Shown here one piece after another: positions 57,694 to 64,000 of a DNA stretch of 64,000 nt. Origin of the DNA: Fimenecus sp045593555 (GTDB lineage: Bacteria; Bacillota; Clostridia; Oscillospirales; Acutalibacteraceae). The notes below the pieces were generated by a model. It searched no databases and had not been told where the DNA came from. It worked only from the letters and a program-made list of their open reading frames with translations. The stretch lies in NCBI GenBank assembly GCA_045593555.1, contig JAZNWU010000018.1, positions 62,001 through 126,000 on the forward strand. Reading direction: 5' to 3'. Positions within the stretch are counted from its first letter, which is position 1, and each line of letters opens with the position of its first letter. The translations under genes were made by a program, and so were the position numbers.

Positions 57694-58828
57694 ATTCATG
57701 ACCTATTCTTCTTACTTTTAATTGAACCTCGACTTCGTAATTGCTGTTTTGCAAAACGGAGTCGAGATTTTTTTCGTTCTGTTTAAAGAAATCCTGTTCG
57801 CAAATATATAAAAGTCTTGCAAGTCCCACAGAGTCACTGTTGTATTCATTATAAAGTGAATGCAACAGTTTTTTTGTTTCTGTTTCAACATATTCTTCAC
57901 CTGCTGTTTTTATTTTTTCAATATCGCTCATTTCCATAGCAGAAGAGATTCCACCGCCGAGTTCCGAAATATCTGCCTGCATCTTGACCTTGATTTTAAA
58001 AACAGGTTTACCTTCTTTCAATGTCACTTTTCTCTCGGTTTTTGAGTCAACAATATTCAGTGACACTTTTTTATTATCTTCAAAATTATAAGCCAATGCA
58101 GTATTATTTACGCTGTCATAAAGAACATTGAGAAATACCGTCTGGTCTTTTGAGATTTTCTCACGGTATTTTGTACTGTTAAAAAGTGCTGTTCCTGAAA
58201 TCTCAACACTTTTTTCACCATCTTTTTCTTTAAGTGAAAGCAGAGGCATTGCAAAGTCCTTTGTACTTGAGTTATATCGGTTAATCAAATCATATAACTG
58301 CATATTGAAAATCCTTGCATCATATTCATAGGAGCTTATGCTCATTTCGATACTTCCTGCACTTATATATTCCTCACCATTTTTCGCCTGTAAAATCTCA
58401 CTTGCAGTTTTTTCGGCAGCAGCAATATATACAGATGAACTGTTTTCCACATCACGGACAAAAAAGTCAATTACATCTGCCATATTTTCTTCTGTTATGC
58501 TTTTACCTAAAATGATAATTCTGTTCTGTGAATAAAGTGGTATTTTACCCTCTGTTTCAGTAACGCTTTTTAATGTTGTATAAATTGTGTCACCTTTCAT
58601 TTGGTAAGTCTTAAGTGGTGGTTGAGATGCACTGTCAGAAGATGTTGCAGACTGGGCATTTGTGTCAATTGCCTGAATTGTGACAGAATATTTTCCGTCC
58701 TTTTCAACATCAATCCCTATCCCCTGAATTACAAGTCTGTTTCGTATATCTTTTTTGTAGATTTCCTGTGAATTAAAGGTGTAAAAGGCTAAAAGAAAGG
58801 CTAATAAGACTATGCCTGCTTTTCGCAT
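57683..58828 (-). CDS. Ger(x)C-family spore germination protein
   Basis: This is a 381-residue C subunit of a GerA-type germinant receptor: RNRLVIQGIGIDVEKDG, then three alpha/beta domains ending in the YNSDSVGLARLL helix and C-terminal VQLKVRRIG. In usual members the signal peptide ends in a lipobox Cys; here the first 30 residues (MRKAGIVLLAFLLAFYTFN) contain no Cys, so it cannot be lipidated in the normal way and may stay anchored by its signal sequence. It is the third gene of the operon and overlaps the B gene by 19 nt. Confidence 0.85.
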   Translation of the reverse strand: MRKAGIVLLAFLLAFYTFNSQEIYKKDIRNRLVIQGIGIDVEKDGKYSVTIQAIDTNAQSATSSDSASQPPLKTYQMKGDTIYTTLKSVTETEGKIPLYSQNRIIILGKSITEENMADVIDFFVRDVENSSSVYIAAAEKTASEILQAKNGEEYISAGSIEMSISSYEYDARIFNMQLYDLINRYNSSTKDFAMPLLSLKEKDGEKSVEISGTALFNSTKYREKISKDQTVFLNVLYDSVNNTALAYNFEDNKKVSLNIVDSKTERKVTLKEGKPVFKIKVKMQADISELGGGISSAMEMSDIEKIKTAGEEYVETETKKLLHSLYNEYNSDSVGLARLLYICEQDFFKQNEKNLDSVLQNSNYEVEVQLKVRRIGHEFIT

Positions 58829-59901
58829 CTGTTATTCTCCTTTCTGCAAATAAAAAACACAAGCAATGGAATAATCAAAACTGAAACTCCTGTAATTATA
58901 ATTTTTATTATGCTGTTATCAATTATCATGAACCATTCAACCTGCTGTGAGATAAGAAGATTTGCAATTATAGTCATTATCCCTATTGCAACGAGATAAT
59001 GTATTCTCTTGAATTTACCGAAATAAGTTGTGAGAATTTCTGCTTGTAAATATATGAGCAAACCTGCTTTGATAAATGCACACATAATCCATACGCCTGT
59101 AAAAATAGCATCAAGTCGTGTAAACATTGAAAACTCTGCAAGAGAAGCCATTGTGTGAAACGGAAAAAGTTGAGTTGATGCGAAATTACCCATAACAGTA
59201 GTCGCAAAAAAGAACATAACTGCCATTAAAGATACCTGTGAGAAAAGCCAGATATAATATCCTTTTCTGTATTTTCCTGTTACTCTTGGCATCATAAGTG
59301 CAATTATTCCGTATTCAACTGTCTGTCCCACAGCGTCAACTGATACCTTTACAACAGGCATTACTCCGTTATAAAAAATTGGTGTCAAATTCAATAAATC
59401 TACTTTTTTAACAAGAGTAAGCATTATAAAAATCAATGCAGGAACTACTAAAACTGCAGAGATTACAGAACTTCTACCTAAGGCTTCAAGTCCGAGATAA
59501 GCTCCGTAGCAACAGAGGATAACTGCAAAAATCAGCATGTATTCCACATCTGTTTCGGGAAATACGATTGTTCCTGCAAAAAGGTCAAGCCTTGCAATTG
59601 TCACAACTGAGAAATAGAAAAAGTACAATACAAAAATTGCAGCCACAAATTTGCCAAGGAATTTGGATTTATCATTTACTATTTCAAGGATATTTTTTCC
59701 TTTGTGTCGTCTGTAAAGGAAATATAAAGGTAACATAATCGCAGTACCGATTATTATCCTGAATATAGGTTGTATAAGCATATCCGAAAGCCTGATGCTT
59801 TCTGTATATGACGAAAGGTATGTTACAGTTGTTAGTGTTCGTGACAAAAATAGCATTACAAAAAACTGAAATGCACTGATTTTTCCTTTTGATGTTTCCA
59901 T
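58810..59901 (-). CDS. GerB-family spore germination permease
   Basis: This is a 363-residue B subunit of the amino-acid-polyamine-organocation (APC) superfamily, with about 10 helices. It has the N-terminal ISAFQFFVMLFLSRTLTT, the central GRSSVISA and VPALIF segments and a helix pair near the end. In GerA-type receptors this subunit binds the germinant (amino acid or sugar). It lies 1 bp after gerA and overlaps gerC. Confidence 0.9.
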   Translation of the reverse strand: METSKGKISAFQFFVMLFLSRTLTTVTYLSSYTESIRLSDMLIQPIFRIIIGTAIMLPLYFLYRRHKGKNILEIVNDKSKFLGKFVAAIFVLYFFYFSVVTIARLDLFAGTIVFPETDVEYMLIFAVILCCYGAYLGLEALGRSSVISAVLVVPALIFIMLTLVKKVDLLNLTPIFYNGVMPVVKVSVDAVGQTVEYGIIALMMPRVTGKYRKGYYIWLFSQVSLMAVMFFFATTVMGNFASTQLFPFHTMASLAEFSMFTRLDAIFTGVWIMCAFIKAGLLIYLQAEILTTYFGKFKRIHYLVAIGIMTIIANLLISQQVEWFMIIDNSIIKIIITGVSVLIIPLLVFFICRKENNRCEKQA

Positions 59902-59902
59902 T

Positions 59903-61402
59903 CTATTTCTCCATTTTATTTACCTGCATTCTTTTCTTACCCATAATCTTCCAATCACTTCGAAGAACCATATCACGCCACGCTCCTGATTTTGTCGGTG
60001 ACAATGGTGATGTGAAAGGTACACCATAAGGGTTTATTGCAGAAGCATTTATTAAAACTGCTGCAAAACACAACATTATTCCGTAAAACCCCGTAAGACC
60101 ACCAACGATAATAAATGCAAATCGAAGTAGTGCCACAGGCTCGTAAAGAGTTGACACTACAAACGAGCTTACTGCAGTAAGTCCTACCACTATAAGCATT
60201 GGTGCAGAGAGAATCCCTGCTGTAACTGCTGATTCACCGATTACGAGTGCACCTACAATAGAAATGGCGTGACCTACACTTTTTGGCATACGAAGTCCAC
60301 CTTCACGGACTATTTCATATATAAGGTGAATTAATAGTGCCTCAAGCATTATTGGTAATGGTGTCCTGCTTTCCTGTCCTGTTATACCAAAAATCATTGT
60401 TTCAGGTATGATTTCCTGATGAAAAGTACAGACAGCAACATAAAGTCCCGGTAAAAATACGCTAAAAAGGAAAGATACAAGTTTAAGAATACGGATAAAT
60501 GTTGCATAATATGGTCTTTTAAGATAATCGTCCATTGAATGAAAATGCTCTATAAAAAGATAAGGCACAATAAGAGCATTCGGTGTTCCGTCAACTATAA
60601 TACAGATTTTGCCTTCGCTGATTTTTGCTGTCAGCACATCAGGTCTTTCCGTAAATCCCACACCACTGAATATTGACGGATGTTTTGTATCAAGAAAACT
60701 CTGCATGTAGGCTGAACCGAGAACTGTATCAACTGTCGCATTTTTAAGTCTGTCAACAACATTTTCAAGCATTTTCTTGTCAACTCTGTCCGACATATAG
60801 CAAACACAGGCACGAGTCTTTGAGGTGATGCCAACTTCAACTATCTGTGTTTTAAAAACAGGATTTCGCACACGACGACGAATCATAGTCACATTATCCT
60901 TGAAACTTTCAACAAAAGCCTCTCGTGAGCCTCGTTCCTGCATTTCTGTGTTAGGCTCAAGAACTGCTCGTTTAGGAAATCCCTGAACACCAAACATAAC
61001 TGCAAAGTGAGAGTCCTGTGTCAGCATAATAATACTTCCGTAAATTGCTTCACGGATAGCCTCATCAAGGTCATTTGTTATTGATTTGTCTATACTTGCA
61101 GAAACTCTGTCAGCAGCAGAATGGATGAGCTTGTCGCCTTTTTCATCCGAAAAATCTGCTTCAATAATTGGCAAAATTACTTGTTCGGTTGCAAGCAGAC
61201 TGTCACACATACCGTCAACCATAATAAAGTAAATTTCTTTACCTTGGGTATTGTATTTTCTGTATTTCACATCAAAGGCATCACCGAATTGTGACTTGAA
61301 ATACATTATATTTTTCTGCAAATCTGTATCTATATAATTTTTGTTGTCGTTGTTCTCGACATTTTCTGTTATTTCATCAACTTTTTTCTTGAACCAATCC
61401 AT
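59903..61402 (-). CDS. GerA-family spore germination protein
   Basis: This is a 499-residue A subunit with a soluble N-terminal two-domain region (about 1-240) and a C-terminal membrane part of about 5 helices. It shows GFTERPDVLTAKISEGKICIIVDGTPNALIVPYLF, PLPIMLEALLIHLIYEIVREGGLRMPKSVGHAISIVGALVIGESAV and GIMLCFAAVLINASAINPYGVPFTSP. These are the conserved GerA segments. It forms a ligand-gated ion channel in the spore inner membrane. The start ATG 61402 has GGTGA six nt upstream; divergent from DUF421. Confidence 0.92.
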   Translation of the reverse strand: MDWFKKKVDEITENVENNDNKNYIDTDLQKNIMYFKSQFGDAFDVKYRKYNTQGKEIYFIMVDGMCDSLLATEQVILPIIEADFSDEKGDKLIHSAADRVSASIDKSITNDLDEAIREAIYGSIIMLTQDSHFAVMFGVQGFPKRAVLEPNTEMQERGSREAFVESFKDNVTMIRRRVRNPVFKTQIVEVGITSKTRACVCYMSDRVDKKMLENVVDRLKNATVDTVLGSAYMQSFLDTKHPSIFSGVGFTERPDVLTAKISEGKICIIVDGTPNALIVPYLFIEHFHSMDDYLKRPYYATFIRILKLVSFLFSVFLPGLYVAVCTFHQEIIPETMIFGITGQESRTPLPIMLEALLIHLIYEIVREGGLRMPKSVGHAISIVGALVIGESAVTAGILSAPMLIVVGLTAVSSFVVSTLYEPVALLRFAFIIVGGLTGFYGIMLCFAAVLINASAINPYGVPFTSPLSPTKSGAWRDMVLRSDWKIMGKKRMQVNKMEK

Positions 61403-61404
61403 AA

Positions 61405-61482
61405 AAAATCACCATTTTTATCTTTACCTTAAAGCGAAGTAATATTCTGTAAATAAAGGTAAATGATATGAATGGTGATTTT
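61405..61482. promoter_or_regulatory. symmetric divergent leader of gerA and DUF421
   Basis: AAAATCACCATT (61405-61416) is the exact reverse complement of AATGGTGATTTT (61471-61482), and inside it TTTACCTT (61423-61430) matches AAGGTAAA (61456-61463). The outer arms contain the ribosome site and start region of each divergent gene. I could not assign a forespore sigma-G promoter with confidence. Confidence 0.6.
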
Positions 61483-62157
61483 ATGTTTGTAACTTTAATA
61501 AGAACTGTAATTCTTTATATTTTTGCTATTGTCAGCATCCGTATTATGGGAAAAAGGCAGATTGGCGAATTGCAACCATCTGACCTTGTTGTGACTCTGC
61601 TTATTTCACAGATTATTTCAATTCCGATTCAGGATACTGATATACCACTTGTGAATACGATTATTCCCATATGCCTGCTTGTAGGTTTTGAGATTTTAAC
61701 GTCTGTTTTTAATATGAAAAGCATTAAATTCCGTTCCTTTATGCAAGGTAATCCTGTGGTAATTATCAATGATGGTGTTTTAAATCAAAAACTTCTCCAA
61801 GAACTTCGTTTTACAGTTGACGATTTGCTTGAATCACTCCGTCAAAAGGATGTTTTTGATATTTCACAAGTTCAGTATGCCATTGTGGAAACAAACGGAC
61901 AGTTAAGTGTGCTTTTAAAACCTGAACATGATACAGTAACCCGTGATGATTTAAATCTCAAGCCAGAACCTCAGGGATATAAATGTCCTGTGATTATTGA
62001 CGGAAAATTCGTAACACAAGATTTCAGTATCTGTAACACAAATAAAAAGAAAATAGAAAAAATTACACGAAAAGAGAATCTGCAGATACAGGATATTTTG
62101 TTAATGACTGTTGATGCCACAGGAAATCACACTATAATCAGAAAGGACAACCAATGA
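61468..62157 (+). CDS. DUF421 family membrane protein
   Basis: This is a 229-residue protein with 3 N-terminal helices and the cytoplasmic DUF421 (YetF/YcaP-like) domain: RIMGKRQIGELQPSDLVVTLLISQI, NGVFN-type M-K-S-I-K-x-R-x-x-x-Q-G-N-P-V-V-I-I-N-D-G, LRFTVDDLLESLRQKDVFDISQVQYAIVE. The start may be ATG 61468 or, with GGTGA directly in front, ATG 61483. In spore formers such genes are often near germination or sporulation genes. It overlaps DUF4363 by 4 nt. The exact role is unknown. Confidence 0.88.
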   Translation: MNGDFMFVTLIRTVILYIFAIVSIRIMGKRQIGELQPSDLVVTLLISQIISIPIQDTDIPLVNTIIPICLLVGFEILTSVFNMKSIKFRSFMQGNPVVIINDGVLNQKLLQELRFTVDDLLESLRQKDVFDISQVQYAIVETNGQLSVLLKPEHDTVTRDDLNLKPEPQGYKCPVIIDGKFVTQDFSICNTNKKKIEKITRKENLQIQDILLMTVDATGNHTIIRKDNQ

Positions 62158-62534
62158 AAAGAATAATAATTGCCATTTCTGTAATTGTTTTTACATTTGC
62201 TATTTCATTTACAGGTTATTTTCTTGTGGAGAAAGCCTGTAAAGAACTTGAGAGCCATTTGTCAGACATATGTAATGTGGCACAAGAAAAAAATACTGAA
62301 AAAACTGTTCTGATGTCTGAGGATGCAGTAAAAATGTGGGAAGAAGTGCACGATACCATTGAAAGTTTCATCCGACACGAGGAAACAGATAAACTTGAAG
62401 AATTAATAAAAAGCCTTCCCGTTTATGCCAGACAAGGCAACATGGAAAGGCTTGAACAACAAGCTGATTTGGCTATCGACGAATTACATCATTTAATCCG
62501 AAACGAAAAACCATTAATCAGTAATATATTTTGA
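62154..62534 (+). CDS. DUF4363 family protein
   Basis: This is a 126-residue protein with an N-terminal signal anchor (about 3-25) and a helical external domain (W-E-E-V-H-D-T-I-E-S-F-I-R-H-E and a late helix LEQQADLAIDELHHLIRNEKP). The pattern fits DUF4363, which often follows DUF421 genes in Clostridia. The ATG overlaps the DUF421 stop (ATGA). It ends six bp before the convergent sialidase-like gene. Confidence 0.8.
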   Translation: MKRIIIAISVIVFTFAISFTGYFLVEKACKELESHLSDICNVAQEKNTEKTVLMSEDAVKMWEEVHDTIESFIRHEETDKLEELIKSLPVYARQGNMERLEQQADLAIDELHHLIRNEKPLISNIF

Positions 62535-62540
62535 TTTATT

Positions 62541-63824
62541 CTATATGAGCTTTTCAACATCACTGAGTTTAATGCGTTTTGAAACGATAAAGGTCTTTCT
62601 TTTCTGCTTACCCTTATCTGTATCATATTTACCTTTTTCCTTTTCTTCCGGTGAGAAAATACCATAAGATGAAGTGACAATTGTACCATCCTTAAGGACT
62701 ACATTTCCACAGTAACCTGTGTCTGCATTTGCACTAAGTGATGGCTCTTGCTGATGGTCAAGATATGTATGAGCAATCTTGATTCTGTACTGACCTTCTG
62801 TACCATTTTTCAGGTCGTCATAAGTACCGACCCAGGCAACCCACCCTTCGGAATACCAGGTTTTCTTACCTCCGTCATGACGCATCTTTCTTACCATTTT
62901 TTTATTTCGCTCAATGGAACGGAAAGTGATGAAAAGTCTGCCATCATCAGTATATTCTGCCTTATGACGCTCACCGTTAAGGCTTACGGGTGCTTCCACA
63001 GGCTTTGACCAGGTTTTTCCTTCATCCTGAGAGAAAATCAAAAGGCTTGTATTTTTCTTCTTATTACAACGAGCAATAAGACAAAGCTCGTCACCTGTAC
63101 CACCATCTGAACGGACACATTCAACTTCACAGATGCCTGAATAGGTTTCATACTCTCGATACTCTGCAAGATAAGGTTCAGGCTTTGACCAACTATAGTC
63201 ACCATTTTCGTTAAATGTCAAAATAGTCTTATAATTTATAAAGTCGTGGTCGTGGAAAATACCCATCCACTTATCAACAAATTCACCATTTTCCTTAAGT
63301 CGGGTAAGTGAAGCCATAGCAACGATAGGAATAAGTGGTTTTTCGCTATCATTATCCCAGACTCGTTTGAATTCCGTCCATGTTTTACCCTCATCAAGAG
63401 AGATTGAACTGTTAAAACCACCCGGTGTTGACATACCGGGCCATTTTGAATTCGCAGAAACGAGAATCAGTTTTTCATCACCATTTTTAAACTGCAAACG
63501 ATAAACTGTTGGCGTTTCAAGTGACTTTTCCCAGGATACAGGTGGATTTTCGATTTCCTTATCATAAGAAACGCCACCATTGTCGCTGATTTTTGATAAA
63601 ATCGCACCCTTACCGTGTCCTTTTGGATAAAAAGTAAGAATATCTCCATTATTGAGAAGCACGGAATCAGGATGACCTAAATATGCACTTTTGTCATCAA
63701 TTATTGAGTATTCAAAAAGATATTCCAGTTCTTCAGGTAAATCTTTCGGTTTTACACTTAAATCTACCTGAGGAATTTTGTAATAATCTACTTTTGTGGG
63801 AAATAATTTTTTCTTAAAAAACAT
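62541..63824 (-). CDS. sialidase-like BNR-repeat protein
   Basis: This is a 427-residue, probably six-bladed beta-propeller. Asp-box repeats are S-x-D-x-G-x-T-W: SLDEGKTWTEF (about 150), SQDEGKTWSKP (about 275) and a degenerate copy, SDNGGVSYDKE (about 80). Several conserved Arg and Asp residues (GHPDSVL, ITFRSIER) fit the sialidase fold. There is no signal peptide or anchor, so it is likely cytoplasmic, unlike secreted mucin-degrading sialidases. The specificity could be a sialic acid or a different sugar. The ATG is 2 nt after the stop of the ROK gene. Confidence 0.75.
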   Translation of the reverse strand: MFFKKKLFPTKVDYYKIPQVDLSVKPKDLPEELEYLFEYSIIDDKSAYLGHPDSVLLNNGDILTFYPKGHGKGAILSKISDNGGVSYDKEIENPPVSWEKSLETPTVYRLQFKNGDEKLILVSANSKWPGMSTPGGFNSSISLDEGKTWTEFKRVWDNDSEKPLIPIVAMASLTRLKENGEFVDKWMGIFHDHDFINYKTILTFNENGDYSWSKPEPYLAEYREYETYSGICEVECVRSDGGTGDELCLIARCNKKKNTSLLIFSQDEGKTWSKPVEAPVSLNGERHKAEYTDDGRLFITFRSIERNKKMVRKMRHDGGKKTWYSEGWVAWVGTYDDLKNGTEGQYRIKIAHTYLDHQQEPSLSANADTGYCGNVVLKDGTIVTSSYGIFSPEEKEKGKYDTDKGKQKRKTFIVSKRIKLSDVEKLI

Positions 63825-63826
63825 AA

Positions 63827-64000
63827 TCAGTCTTTTTTCCAGTTCTTATATCGTTCACTTGCAAGCCAAGCAGCACCAAGCATACCTGCTTTATTGCGAA
63901 GCTGTGCTTTTTCAATTCTTACATGCTTATAGTTATCTTCAAGCTGGGCATCAACTTTTTCACGGATATCTTTGATGAGCATATCCTCTGACATAATGCC
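63827..64000 (-). CDS. ROK-family sugar kinase, C-terminal part
   Basis: Only the last 57 residues are in the window; the rest lies beyond the right edge on the minus strand. They include the final ROK-family helices and RNKAGMLGAAWLA, which matches the A-x-x-x-N-x-A-G-x-x-G-A pattern at the end of ROK glucokinase and N-acetylmannosamine-kinase-type enzymes. It precedes the sialidase-like gene, so it may phosphorylate a sugar released by that enzyme, such as N-acetylmannosamine or glucose. Confidence 0.75.
   Translation of the reverse strand, partial: GIMSEDMLIKDIREKVDAQLEDNYKHVRIEKAQLRNKAGMLGAAWLASERYKNWKKD

Overview
The window looks like a chromosomal segment of an anaerobic, spore-forming, low-GC Clostridia, most like gut or rumen Oscillospiraceae/Ruminococcaceae. 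The evidence is: AT-rich coding sequence with strong AGGAGG-type ribosome sites; dipicolinate synthase genes (spoVFA/spoVFB); a gerA-type spore germination operon; a lipase-like protein ending in a type I dockerin (the cellulosome docking module typical of ruminococci and clostridia); and many glycoside hydrolases (GH36, GH38, GH78-like, GH127-like, sialidase-like). All identifications come from reading motifs by eye; no database search was run.

Layout. 1-2.4 kb: end of a cation efflux gene, a metallophosphoesterase, and a small divergent regulator pair with twin palindromic operators. 2.5-13.6 kb: a minus-strand cluster of nine genes, the most unusual part of the window. In order of transcription it holds a membrane-anchored surface protein, a GtrA-like protein, two tandem GH3-type acyl-adenylating enzymes, a DUF819 membrane protein and a sphingosine-1-phosphate-lyase-like PLP enzyme. 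After an internal terminator and a new promoter come a paralogous surface protein and a seven-helix membrane protein with the Ser/His/Asp/HxxWH pattern of alkaline ceramidases (CREST superfamily). After a second terminator comes an MFS transporter. I infer a long-chain-base or N-acyl-lipid (ceramide-like) metabolism and transport locus.

13.7-21.0 kb: tRNA-Pro, then an accessory region: small regulators, an IS21-family istA/istB pair, gene fragments cut by two copies of a 38-bp IS-end repeat, an element-type sigma-70 factor, a HEPN-motif protein, and a gene-free stretch with its own promoter and terminator that carries helically phased TGCAACC repeats. 21-34 kb: carbohydrate metabolism (GPH-type transporter, large secreted Ig-like protein, GH78, GH127) and a three-gene redox operon (CrtI-like oxidoreductase, flavoprotein-ferredoxin reductase, ABM monooxygenase).

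34.3-41 kb: a minimal O6-methylguanine methyltransferase, two tiny hydrophobic peptides flanking a second MFS transporter that is a paralog of the one at 2.5 kb, galT, a cysK-like gene, tRNA-Arg and the dockerin lipase. 41-51 kb: housekeeping genes (S1 protein, DUF951, prfA, a gene split by a correctly phased A AAA AAG slippery heptamer, tsaC/sua5, coaE, an M18 aminopeptidase, spoVFB/spoVFA, murC, ung). 51-64 kb: alpha-mannosidase, NifU-like protein, phosphoglucomutase, alpha-galactosidase, gerA/gerB/gerC, DUF421/DUF4363, a sialidase-like protein and the end of a ROK kinase. The glycosidases, galT, phosphoglucomutase and ROK kinase together suggest uptake and breakdown of galactose-, mannose-, rhamnose- and arabinose-containing glycans.
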